Positions 52,978 through 61,379 of a stretch of DNA of 64,000 nt are shown one piece after another (position 1 is the first letter of the stretch; each line of letters begins with the position of its first letter). The stretch is from Thiobacillus sp. (GTDB taxonomy: Bacteria; Pseudomonadota; Gammaproteobacteria; Burkholderiales; Thiobacillaceae): NCBI GenBank assembly GCA_030680405.1, contig JAUXVT010000011.1:56196-120195 (forward strand), in the 5' to 3' direction. A model generated the notes under the pieces. The model saw only the letters and a list, made by a program, of their open reading frames with translations. It had not been told where the DNA came from and ran no database searches. Made by a program: the position numbers and the translations under genes.

Positions 52978-53098
52978 GCTAGAGGCCAGGATTCAGGGGG
53001 TCAGGATTCAGGGGTGGGGTAGGGTGGGGGGTTTAGGGGTCAGGTTTTTAGAAATCGCGGCTTTAGCCGCTCATTCCCTGATCCCTGAACCCCGACCC
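52978..53098. repeat. G-rich spacer with short repeats between purH and purD
   Basis: CAGGATTCAGGGG-type units occur twice (52988-53014). Four or more runs of three to six G lie within 53011-53038, which satisfies the G-quadruplex pattern on the plus strand. A partly complementary C-rich stretch (CCCTGATCCCTGAACCCC, near 53080-53097) follows, so the spacer can also fold back. The mRNA of the pur genes carries the C-rich version. Confidence 0.7.
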
Positions 53099-54658
53099 CT
53101 AGTGACGGAAATGCCGGGTGCCGGTAAACACCATCGCGATGCCGTGCTCGTTGGCGGCGGCGATGACTTCGTCGTCGCGCATCGAACCGCCAGGCTGGAT
53201 CACCGCCTTGATGCCCGCTGCTGCGGCCTGGTCGATGCCGTCGCGGAAGGGGAAGAAGGCGTCGCTCGCCATCACCGAGCCGGGCACCGGCAGGCCGGCG
53301 TGCTCGGCCTTGATGGCGGCGATGCGCGCGGAGTTGATGCGGCTCATCTGGCCGGCGCCGACGCCAATGGTCATGCGATCCTTGGCGTAGACAATCGCGT
53401 TGGACTTGACGAACTTGGCGACGCGCCAGGCAAACAGCAGGTCGTCCATTTCCTGCGCGGTCGGCGCGCGCTGGGTGACGGTCTTCAGCTCGCCGTGCAG
53501 CAGCACGTCGGCGTCCTGCACCAGCAGGCCGCCGGCCACGCGCTTCATGTCGAGCTGGGCCACGCTGCCCGACCAGATGCCGCATTCAAGCAGGCGCACG
53601 TTCTTCTTGGCGGCGACGGCGGCGGAGGCTTCGGGGCTGACTTCGGGCGCAATGATGACCTCGACGAACTGACGCTCGACGATGGCCTGTGCGGTCTCGC
53701 CGTCGAGCCGGCCGTTGAAGGCGATGATGCCGCCGAAGGCCGATTCGGGATCGGTCTGGTAGGCGCGGTTGTAGGCTTCGAGCAGGGTGGCGCCGTAGGC
53801 CACACCGCAGGGGTTGGCGTGCTTGACGATGACGCAGGCGGGCGCGGCGCCGAACAGCTTGACGCATTCGAGCGCGGCGTCGGTGTCGGCGATGTTGTTG
53901 TAGGACAGTTCCTTGCCCTGGATCTGCCGTGCCGTGGCGATGGTGCCGACCGGGGCGTTGGCTTCGACGTAGAATGCGCCGGCCTGGTGCGGGTTTTCGC
54001 CATAGCGGCAGGTCTGCGCGCGGGAAAACTGCAGGGTCAGCTGTTCGCCGAAGGCTACACGCTCGCCGTTTTCGTTCAAGGCGGTGAGGTAGTTGCTGAT
54101 GTGGCCGTCGTACTGCGCAGTGTGGGTGAAGGCTTTTTTCGCCAGATTGAAGCGGGTGGCGTCGGTCAGCGCGCCGCCGTTGGCCTGCATTTCGGCCACC
54201 AGCACCGAGTAGTCGGCAGGGTCGGTGACGATGGCGACGTGGCGATAGTTCTTGGCCGACGAGCGCACCATCGCCGGGCCGCCGATGTCGATGTTCTCGA
54301 TCGCGTCGTCCAGCGTGTGCGGCTTCGATACCGTGGCGACGAAGGGATACAAATTGACGCACACCAGGTCGATGTAAGACATGTTGTGCGAAGCCATGGT
54401 GGCAACGTGCTCGGGCAAATCGCGCCGCGCCAGGATGCCGGCGTGCACCCTGGGATGCAGCGTCTTGACGCGGCCGTCGAGCATTTCGGGGAAACCAGTG
54501 TATTCGCTGACGTCGATCACCGTGAGGCCGGCGTCACGCAGCGCCTTGGCGGTGCCGCCGGTGGACAGCAGTTCGACGTCCGCTGTGGCAAGCGCGCGGG
54601 CGAAGTCGATGAGGCCGGTTTTATCCGACACGGAAAGCAGGGCACGTTGGATGGTCAT
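53099..54658 (-). CDS. purH: Bifunctional AICAR formyltransferase/IMP cyclohydrolase
   Basis: The 519-residue enzyme catalyses the last two steps of IMP synthesis. The N-terminal cyclohydrolase (MGS-like) domain has [17 protein letters not shown] and [19 protein letters not shown]. The C-terminal transformylase has [13 protein letters not shown] [22 protein letters not shown] and [13 protein letters not shown]. It begins 6 nt after the fis stop. Confidence 0.98.
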   Translation of the reverse strand: MTIQRALLSVSDKTGLIDFARALATADVELLSTGGTAKALRDAGLTVIDVSEYTGFPEMLDGRVKTLHPRVHAGILARRDLPEHVATMASHNMSYIDLVCVNLYPFVATVSKPHTLDDAIENIDIGGPAMVRSSAKNYRHVAIVTDPADYSVLVAEMQANGGALTDATRFNLAKKAFTHTAQYDGHISNYLTALNENGERVAFGEQLTLQFSRAQTCRYGENPHQAGAFYVEANAPVGTIATARQIQGKELSYNNIADTDAALECVKLFGAAPACVIVKHANPCGVAYGATLLEAYNRAYQTDPESAFGGIIAFNGRLDGETAQAIVERQFVEVIIAPEVSPEASAAVAAKKNVRLLECGIWSGSVAQLDMKRVAGGLLVQDADVLLHGELKTVTQRAPTAQEMDDLLFAWRVAKFVKSNAIVYAKDRMTIGVGAGQMSRINSARIAAIKAEHAGLPVPGSVMASDAFFPFRDGIDQAAAAGIKAVIQPGGSMRDDEVIAAANEHGIAMVFTGTRHFRH

Positions 54659-54664
54659 GATGGA

Positions 54665-54904
54665 TTAGTCAGAAAGGCCGTGTTCGCGCATTTTCTTGCG
54701 CAGGGTGTTGCGGTTGATGCCGAGCATGTCGGCAGCACGCGTCTGGTTGCCTTCGGCGCGGTCGAGGATGTAGGCCAGCAGCGGCTTTTCCACTGCGCTC
54801 ACCACCATGTTGTAGATCTCGCTCGGCGTTTCGCCGTCGAGGTCCTTGAAATAGCGATTGAGCGATCGCCGCATGCAGGCGGCGATTTCGTTTTCTTCGA
54901 TCAT
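54665..54904 (-). CDS. fis: Nucleoid-associated protein Fis
   Basis: The 79-residue protein ends with the Fis helix-turn-helix (NQTRAADMLGINRNTLRKKM). The dusB-fis order is the classic gamma- and betaproteobacterial arrangement. AAGGGGAA lies before the ATG. Fis shapes DNA and activates rRNA and growth-linked promoters. Confidence 0.95.
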   Translation of the reverse strand: MIEENEIAACMRRSLNRYFKDLDGETPSEIYNMVVSAVEKPLLAYILDRAEGNQTRAADMLGINRNTLRKKMREHGLSD

Positions 54905-54918
54905 TTTGAAGTTCCCCT

Positions 54919-55983
54919 TTATGCCGCGAGCCGTGAAGCCGGTGGCATGTCTTCCGCGTTATTGTTTTGGTGGCTGGTTTCATAGCGCAGGCGATTGTCG
55001 GCGCGCGCCGCCTGGGCAAAGTAATCGTTGACGACGGCAAGCTGTTCGGCCACCGAGTCGAACTGGTTCATGGTGTGGCGGAAAGCGCTGCTGCCGATCA
55101 GGCCGCGGGTGTACCAGGAGATGTGCTTGCGCGCCACGCGCACCCCGGTGACGTCGCCATAAAACGAGTATAGGTCGTGGATGTGCTCGAGCAGCACGGT
55201 GTGGATTTCGGCGACTTCCGGTTGCGGCAGGTGCTCGCCGGTGGCCAGATAATGCCCGATCTCGCGAAAAATCCACGGTCGGCCCTGCGCGGCGCGGCCG
55301 ATCATCACGGCGTCGGCGCCGGTGTATTCAAGGACGTATTGGGCCTTTTCGGGGGTGGTGATGTCGCCGTTGGCGATGACGGGAATGCGCGCTTGCGCCT
55401 TCACCGCGCGCAGGGTGTCGTATTCGGCGTCGCCCGAATAGCCGCAGGCGCGGGTGCGGCCGTGCATCGCCAGCGCCTGCACGCCGGCGTTTTCGGCAAT
55501 TGTGAGGATGTTCAGCGCATTGCGGTGCTCGCGATCCCAGCCGGTGCGGATTTTCAGCGTTACCGGCACCTCCGGCACCGCCTTCACCACGGCGTCGAGA
55601 ATCCGCCTGACCAGCGCCTCGTCCTGCAGCAGGGCCGAGCCCGCCATCACGTTGCACACCTTCTTGGCCGGGCAGCCCATGTTGATGTCGATGATCTGTG
55701 CGCCGCGGGCCACATTGTGGCGTGCGGCTTCGGCCATCATCGCCGGGTCGGCACCGGCGATCTGCACGCTGATCGGGTCAACCTCGCCCTCGTGGTTGGC
55801 ACGGCGCGCGGTCTTGGCCGAGCCGTACAGCAGCGAGTTCGACGTCACCATCTCGGACACCGCCATGCCCGCGCCCAGCTTCTTGCAAAGCTGGCGGAAA
55901 GGCCGGTCGGTCACTCCGGCCATGGGGGCGACGATCAGGCGGTTCTTGAGGTGGTGGTTGCCGATGCGCATAAGGGGTGGCAT
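54919..55983 (-). CDS. dusB: tRNA-dihydrouridine synthase B
   Basis: The 354-residue FMN enzyme reduces uridines in the tRNA D-loop. MRIGNHHLKNRLIVAPMAGV opens the TIM barrel, the catalytic cysteine lies in INMGCPAKKVCN near 109, and MIGRAAQGRPWIF lies near the phosphate-binding site. The ATG at 55983 has a strong GAGGAGGG site 5 nt upstream, which decides against a start at 56010. It heads the dusB-fis-purH-purD-tsaC-hemF run. Confidence 0.96.
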   Translation of the reverse strand: MPPLMRIGNHHLKNRLIVAPMAGVTDRPFRQLCKKLGAGMAVSEMVTSNSLLYGSAKTARRANHEGEVDPISVQIAGADPAMMAEAARHNVARGAQIIDINMGCPAKKVCNVMAGSALLQDEALVRRILDAVVKAVPEVPVTLKIRTGWDREHRNALNILTIAENAGVQALAMHGRTRACGYSGDAEYDTLRAVKAQARIPVIANGDITTPEKAQYVLEYTGADAVMIGRAAQGRPWIFREIGHYLATGEHLPQPEVAEIHTVLLEHIHDLYSFYGDVTGVRVARKHISWYTRGLIGSSAFRHTMNQFDSVAEQLAVVNDYFAQAARADNRLRYETSHQNNNAEDMPPASRLAA

Positions 55984-56101
55984 TTTACCCTCCTCGCGGG
56001 CCCCAACCAAGCCGGACCGAATTTACACTTGGTACAAAAGGTGCGCCACCGTATTGACTATTGTCTATAAACCAATACGTCGTCAATAAAAGGGGGAAAG
56101 C

Positions 56102-56524
56102 ATGAGTTTTGTATCGGAATTCAAGGAATTCGTGGTCAAGGGCAATGCCATGGACCTGGCGGTCGGCGTCATCATCGGCGCTGCCTTCGGCAAGATCGTC
56201 GAATCGATCGTCAATGATCTCATCATGCCGATCGTCGGTGCGGTGTTCGGCGGCTTTGACTTTTCCAATCTGTTCATCGCGCTCGGCAGCGTGCCGGAAG
56301 GGGTGGCGATGACGCTGGCCGAAGTCAAGAAAGCGGGGGTGCCGGTGTTCGCCTACGGCAGCTTCCTGACCGTCCTGCTCAATTTCATCATTCTGGCGTT
56401 CATCGTCTTTGCCATCGTCAAGCAGCTCAACCGGATCAAGCGACAAACGCCGCCTGCCGCCCCCGCTGCACCGCCGGAAGACGTCGTGCTGTTGCGCGAA
56501 ATCCGCGATAGTCTGAAAAAATAA
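56102..56524 (+). CDS. mscL: Large-conductance mechanosensitive channel
   Basis: The 140-residue protein starts [20 protein letters not shown] and continues with the pore helix [19 protein letters not shown]. It has a second helix ([20 protein letters not shown]) and a charged cytoplasmic tail. MscL opens under hypo-osmotic membrane tension. AGGGGGAAA precedes the ATG. Confidence 0.97.
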   Translation: MSFVSEFKEFVVKGNAMDLAVGVIIGAAFGKIVESIVNDLIMPIVGAVFGGFDFSNLFIALGSVPEGVAMTLAEVKKAGVPVFAYGSFLTVLLNFIILAFIVFAIVKQLNRIKRQTPPAAPAAPPEDVVLLREIRDSLKK

Positions 56525-56684
56525 GGGTTTGCAACCCGTTGCACAGGCGCAACCCGGAAGTGAATTCACCCATAGGCCGGGCGATACTGGGTGGGGGGGA
56601 CAACGGCACCACAGAAGGCCGCTTCAAGAACCGCCGTGTGGAACTGATTCTGCAGCAGTAATCCGGAATCGGGGGCCGCAAAAG

Positions 56685-56710
56685 ACGGGCGCCTCGGCAC
56701 CCGTTTTTTT
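56685..56710 (+). terminator. Intrinsic terminator after mscL
   Basis: ACGGGCGCC (56685-56693) pairs with GGCACCCGT (56696-56704) with one mismatch and is followed by T7. It lies between convergent mscL and polA and may serve mainly mscL; the minus-strand version has a short CTTTT tail. Confidence 0.85.
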
Positions 56711-56736
56711 GCCTGCTGCGTGCGTTTCTGTCCGAT

Positions 56737-59445
56737 TCAGTGCGCCGCTTCCCAGTTGCTGCCAGCCCCCACGCCCACCCGCAACGGCACCTTGAGCGCG
56801 GCGACGTTGCACATGTGCGCGGGCAGTTCGGCACGTACGTGGTCGAGTTCCCGCTCGGGCACTTCGAGGATCAGTTCGTCGTGCACCTGCAGCAGCAGGC
56901 GGCTGGCCAGCTTTTCGTCATCCAGCCAGCGTTGCACCGCGATCATCGCCAGCTTGATGAGGTCGGCGGCGGTGCCCTGCATCGGCGCATTGATGGCGGC
57001 GCGCTCGGCGCTCTGGCGGCGCTGCGGATTTCTGGCGTTGATTTCGGGTAGATACAAACGCCGGCCGAACACGGTCTCGACGTAGCCCTGGCTACGCGCA
57101 GCCTCGCGCGTGCGCTGCATGTAGTCGGCCACGCCGGGGTAGCGCGCAAAGTAGCGGTCAATGTAAGCCTGTGCGGCGGCGCGCTCGAGATTGAGCTGCG
57201 CCGCCAGGCCGAAAGCCGACATGCCGTAGATCAGACCGAAGTTGATGACCTTGGCCATGCGCCGCTGATCGTTATTCACCTCGTCGAGCGGCACGCCGAA
57301 TACCTCGGACGCGGTGGCGGTGTGGATGTCGCGGTCCTCGGCAAAGGCTTTCAAGAGGCCGGCATCGTCCGACAGGTGGGCCATGATGCGCAGTTCGATC
57401 TGTGAATAGTCGGCCGACACCAGCACATGCCCGGGCGGCGCGATGAACGCCTCGCGGATGCGGCGGCCCTCGGCGGTGCGCGCGGGGATGTTCTGCAGGT
57501 TGGGTTCGGCGCTCGACAGCCGTCCGGTCACCGCGGTGGCCTGAGAATAGCTGGTATGCAGGCGCCCGGTTTGCGGATGAACCATCTGCGGCAGCTTGTC
57601 GGTGTAGGTCGACTTCAGCTTGGCCATCCCGCGGTAGTCGAGAATCGCGCGCGCAATGGGGTGGTCGAACGCCAGCAGCGCCAGCGTTTCCTCGTCGGTG
57701 GACGGCGCGCCGCCGGGCGTTTTCTTGACCACCGGCAGGCCCTTTTGCGTAAAGAGGATGTCGCCGATCTGCTTGGGCGAGCCGAGGTTGAACGGCTGCC
57801 CGGCTTCCTGATAGGCGCGCTGTTCCAGCTCCAGCATCTTGCGGCCGAGTTCGCCGCTTTGCACTGCGAGCAAATTCCGGTCGAGCAGCACGCCCGCGCG
57901 CTCCATGCGAAAGAGGATTTCCGCCACCGGCAGTTCGATTTGACGATACACGTAATCGAGCTTGTCGGAGGCCGCAATCTGCGGTGCCAGCGCATCGCGC
58001 ACGCGCAGCGTGACATCGGCATCCTCCGCAGCATATTCGCTGGCGCGCTCGACCGCCACCTGCTCGAAGCCGATGCGCGATGCGCCCTTGCCGGTGACGT
58101 CGTCGTAGCTGATCGTGGCCAGCCCCAGGTGGCGCGATGCCAGGTTGCCGAGTTCGTGCGACTGATGGGCTTCGAGCACATAGGACTGCAGCAGCGTGTC
58201 GTCAACTACGCCGCCGAGCGTGATGCCGTAGTTGGCAAAGATATGGCGGTCGTATTTGAGGTGCTGGCCGACGATCTTGGGTTCGCAGCATTCCAGCAGC
58301 GGCTTCAGCTTCGCCAGCACCGCGTCGCGATCGAGCTGCTCGGGCGCGCCGGCATAGTGATGCGCCAGCGGCAGGTAGGCCGCCTCGCCGTGGCGGATGG
58401 CAAACGAAATCCCGACCAGTTCGGCCTGCATGGCGTTGAGGCTGGTGGTTTCGGTGTCGAGCGCAAACGCCGGCGCCGCTTCGAGTTTGGCGATCCAGGC
58501 GTCGAGCGCGGCCTCGGTCAGGATGGTTTCGTAGTGGACGCGATGGTCGCCGCTGGTGTCCTGTTCCGGTACCTCGGGACTCGCCGTCGCGGCCGCGTCG
58601 AGTTCGCGCAGCCAGGTGCGTAACTCGTAGCGTTCGAACAGCGCGCGCAGCGCTTCCGTATTGCGTGGTTTCAGGGTCAGGGAATCGAATTCGAACGGCA
58701 GCGCCACATCGGTCTTGATGGTGAGCAGCGCACGCGCCTGCGGCAGCCAGTCGCGGGCAGCTCGCAGGTTGTCGCCGACCACGCCCTTGATCTCTTCCAC
58801 GTGCATCATCAAGTTGTCGAGGGTGCCGTATTCAGTCAGCCATTTCACCGCGGTTTTCGGCCCCACCTTGGCGACGCCGGGCACGTTGTCCACCGCATCG
58901 CCCACCAGGGTGAGGTAATCGATGATGCGCTCGGGCGGCACGCCGAACTTGGTGGCCACACCCGCCTCGTCGAGCGTCTCCGCGCTCATGGTGTTGACCA
59001 GCGTCACGTGGTCGTTGACCAGTTGCGCCATGTCCTTGTCTCCGGTGGAGACAATGCTGCGGATGCACTGCTGCGTGGCATGCTGAACCAGGGTGCCGAT
59101 CACGTCATCGGCCTCGACGCCGTCGATAATGACGAGTGGCCAGCCCTCGGCGCGGATCAGCTCGTGCAGCGGTTCGATCTGGCTGCGCAGGTCGTCCGGC
59201 ATCGGGGGGCGGTGTTCCTTGTATGCGGGATAGAGGTCATCGCGGAAGGTTTTGCCCTTCGCGTCGAACACGCAGGCGATATAATCGGCCGCATGGTCCT
59301 TCCGCAGCCGGTGCAGCATGGAGAGCACGCCCTTGATTGCATTGGTCGGTTCGCCTGCCGTGTTACGCAGGTCGGGCAGCGCATGAAACGCGCGATAAAG
59401 ATAGGACGAGCCGTCCACCAACAACAGGGTTTTTCTGGAATCGTT
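56737..59445 (-). CDS. polA: DNA polymerase I
   Basis: The 902-residue protein has the 5' nuclease domain (LLLVDGSSYLYRAFHAL; GDKDMAQLV), an intact 3'-5' exonuclease domain (FALDTETTSLNAMQ near 340; YAAEDADVTLRV) and the family A polymerase domain (DYSQIELRIMAHLSDD; GLIYGMSAFGLA; VHDELILEVPE). GTG at 59445 (MNDSRKTLLLVDG) is the probable start; a frame to 59505 has no support. It diverges from the LOG gene with only 16 bp between. Confidence 0.97.
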   Translation of the reverse strand, partial: NDSRKTLLLVDGSSYLYRAFHALPDLRNTAGEPTNAIKGVLSMLHRLRKDHAADYIACVFDAKGKTFRDDLYPAYKEHRPPMPDDLRSQIEPLHELIRAEGWPLVIIDGVEADDVIGTLVQHATQQCIRSIVSTGDKDMAQLVNDHVTLVNTMSAETLDEAGVATKFGVPPERIIDYLTLVGDAVDNVPGVAKVGPKTAVKWLTEYGTLDNLMMHVEEIKGVVGDNLRAARDWLPQARALLTIKTDVALPFEFDSLTLKPRNTEALRALFERYELRTWLRELDAAATASPEVPEQDTSGDHRVHYETILTEAALDAWIAKLEAAPAFALDTETTSLNAMQAELVGISFAIRHGEAAYLPLAHHYAGAPEQLDRDAVLAKLKPLLECCEPKIVGQHLKYDRHIFANYGITLGGVVDDTLLQSYVLEAHQSHELGNLASRHLGLATISYDDVTGKGASRIGFEQVAVERASEYAAEDADVTLRVRDALAPQIAASDKLDYVYRQIELPVAEILFRMERAGVLLDRNLLAVQSGELGRKMLELEQRAYQEAGQPFNLGSPKQIGDILFTQKGLPVVKKTPGGAPSTDEETLALLAFDHPIARAILDYRGMAKLKSTYTDKLPQMVHPQTGRLHTSYSQATAVTGRLSSAEPNLQNIPARTAEGRRIREAFIAPPGHVLVSADYSQIELRIMAHLSDDAGLLKAFAEDRDIHTATASEVFGVPLDEVNNDQRRMAKVINFGLIYGMSAFGLAAQLNLERAAAQAYIDRYFARYPGVADYMQRTREAARSQGYVETVFGRRLYLPEINARNPQRRQSAERAAINAPMQGTAADLIKLAMIAVQRWLDDEKLASRLLLQVHDELILEVPERELDHVRAELPAHMCNVAALKVPLRVGVGAGSNWEAAH

Positions 59446-59461
59446 CACGAGGCGCTCGAAA

Positions 59462-60190
59462 ATGCACTTTGAAAAATTGCCCGCCGCAGCTGACCCCGGG
59501 CGCACCGCCGAGATTAATTATTCGGCACGCGAGTCGTGGCGGATGCTGGGGATTATGGCAGAGTTCGTCGAGGCAACCGAACGGCTGGCGTCCATCCGTC
59601 CGGCCGTGTCGATCTTCGGCAGCGCGCGCACGCCGCCCGACCATGCGAACTACATGCTCACCGAAGATATCGCGCGCAAGCTGTCCGACGCGGGGTTCTC
59701 GGTCGTTTCCGGCGGCGGCCCCGGTATCATGGAAGCGGCCAACAAGGGCGCCTACTTCGGTAAGTCGCCCAGCGTCGGCCTCAACATCCAGCTGCCGCAC
59801 GAACAGAGCGCCAATGCGTATCAGGACATCAGCCAGACCTTCCAGCATTTCTTTGCGCGCAAGGTCATGTTCGTCAAATTTGCCGCGGCCTATGTCGTCA
59901 TGCCCGGCGGCTTCGGCACGCTGGACGAGCTGTTCGAGGCGCTGACCCTGGTGCAGACCGGGAAAATCGCGCCCATTCCCATCATTCTGGTTGGCTCGGC
60001 CTTCTGGGCGGGGCTGGCCGACTGGGTGAAAACCAGGATGGTGGATGAAGGCATGATTTCGCCAGGGGACGTCGACCTCATGCATGTCATCGACAAACCC
60101 GAAGACGTGGTCGATGCCATCTTCAGCCATTATGAAAAACGCGGCTTTATGCCGTCGCTGGCCGAGCGCGAAATCCAGCTCAATCTGTAA
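59462..60190 (+). CDS. LOG family protein (TIGR00730 Rossmann fold)
   Basis: The 242-residue protein has the nucleotide-binding motif VVSGGGPGIMEAANKGA and PGGFGTLDELFEALTLVQTGK of lysine-decarboxylase-like LOG proteins, which cleave nucleoside 5'-monophosphates. The upstream ESWRMLGIMAEFVEA is typical of the family, so the start at 59462 is kept. Confidence 0.92.
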   Translation: MHFEKLPAAADPGRTAEINYSARESWRMLGIMAEFVEATERLASIRPAVSIFGSARTPPDHANYMLTEDIARKLSDAGFSVVSGGGPGIMEAANKGAYFGKSPSVGLNIQLPHEQSANAYQDISQTFQHFFARKVMFVKFAAAYVVMPGGFGTLDELFEALTLVQTGKIAPIPIILVGSAFWAGLADWVKTRMVDEGMISPGDVDLMHVIDKPEDVVDAIFSHYEKRGFMPSLAEREIQLNL

Positions 60191-60242
60191 GTTGCCGGCC
60201 CCCTGTGTCCAAGTTGAAAACATTCGCCTTCTGGAGCTTGCC

Positions 60243-60566
60243 ATGCGTTATCCCGTTTTGCTGTTGACCCTGTTGTTGAGCGGCCTGGCCGTTGCCGTCG
60301 CGCCGTCCGACCGTCCGCCCGGACTGAAACCGGTTCCCGATGGCGCGCCGGGTCTCGACGACGCCCCGCCGGTGACGATCAAACCGAGCAGCCCGGGACG
60401 CGTCGTCGAATACCGCGCCAACGGCAGGCTCTACATGCTGAAAGTCACCCCCAAGTTCGGTAAGCCGTATTACCTGGTTGACCAGAAAGGCGACGGCCAG
60501 TTTGCGCGGCAGGAGAGCCTCGATTCCGGCATGCGGCCGCCGATGTGGGTGATCAAGGAGTTCTGA
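60243..60566 (+). CDS. DUF2782 family periplasmic protein
   Basis: The 107-residue protein has a signal peptide (MRYPVLLLTLLLSGLAVAVA), a Pro-rich linker (APSDRPPGLKPVPDGAPG) and the DUF2782 core (VVEYRANGRLYMLKVTPKFG; KPYYLVDQKGDG; PPMWVIKEF). The function is unknown. It lies in the position usual for betaproteobacteria, near polA. GGAG precedes the ATG. Confidence 0.9.
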   Translation: MRYPVLLLTLLLSGLAVAVAPSDRPPGLKPVPDGAPGLDDAPPVTIKPSSPGRVVEYRANGRLYMLKVTPKFGKPYYLVDQKGDGQFARQESLDSGMRPPMWVIKEF

Positions 60567-60599
60567 GCCTTTGCATGCGCGTCGGTTAAAATCCGCCGC

Positions 60600-61379
60600 A
60601 TGAATACCGCATCCAATCAAGACGTTCCGCGCAAGGTCGCGGCCAGCCAGGGTTTTCAGTGGGTGGTCGCGGGCTTTCGCCTGTATCGTAAAAATCCCCT
60701 GTTGCTGTCTGCCGCGTTCGGCCTGCTGTTCGGCGTGGTGATGGCGCTCAGCCTGATTCCCGTGGTGGGCGGCTCGCTGTCGGAACTGGCTTCGCCCCTG
60801 ATGGTGGCTGGTTTCCTGGCGGCGTATCGCGCGCTCGACGAGGGCCGCGAACTCGAACTGCCGCAGTTTCTGGCCGGGGTGCAGGGGCCGGTGATTCCGC
60901 TGATGGCCGTGGGTGCAGTGCAGCTGCTTGGCACTCTGCTGATCGGCAAGATCATGCTCGGCATGGGCTTCGACCCGCAGGCGGTGATGGCCGCCGCGCA
61001 GGGCGGAAAAGCCTCGCCGGCGGAAATGCAGGCGATGATGAATCAGGCCATGCCCGCGGTGCTCACCGGGCTGGCGTTATTTACCCCGCTGATCATGGCC
61101 ACCTGGTTTGCGCCCGCGCTGATTCTGTTCGGCGGCGCGCGCCCGGTCACCGCGCTGGGCGTGAGCCTGAAAGCGGTCGCCAAAAACTGGGCGGCGATGC
61201 TGGTGAACAGTATCGCGCTCGGCCTGCTGCTGTTCCTCGCCGCGCTGGTGCCGCTGCTGCTCGGCCTGCTGGTGGCGATGCCGGTGCTGTTCGGTTCGCT
61301 GTATGCCTCGTATCAGGCGATTTTTGCGGTGTGGGCGGATGAGGCCGCGCCGGCTCAGGCAGGCGACAACTTGGCGTAA
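60600..61379 (+). CDS. BPSS1780 family membrane protein
   Basis: The 259-residue protein has an N-terminal QGFQWVVAGFRLYRKNPLLLS and about six membrane helices (LMVAGFLAAYRALDEGRELE; WAAMLVNSIALGLLLFLAAL), the pattern of the BPSS1780 group. The function is unknown. Its end overlaps the convergent uvrD gene by 25 nt. Confidence 0.88.
   Translation: MNTASNQDVPRKVAASQGFQWVVAGFRLYRKNPLLLSAAFGLLFGVVMALSLIPVVGGSLSELASPLMVAGFLAAYRALDEGRELELPQFLAGVQGPVIPLMAVGAVQLLGTLLIGKIMLGMGFDPQAVMAAAQGGKASPAEMQAMMNQAMPAVLTGLALFTPLIMATWFAPALILFGGARPVTALGVSLKAVAKNWAAMLVNSIALGLLLFLAALVPLLLGLLVAMPVLFGSLYASYQAIFAVWADEAAPAQAGDNLA

Noticed and set aside
52604..54985. 793-codon plus-strand frame opposite purD and purH
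   Set aside because: Antisense shadow spanning two certain genes.
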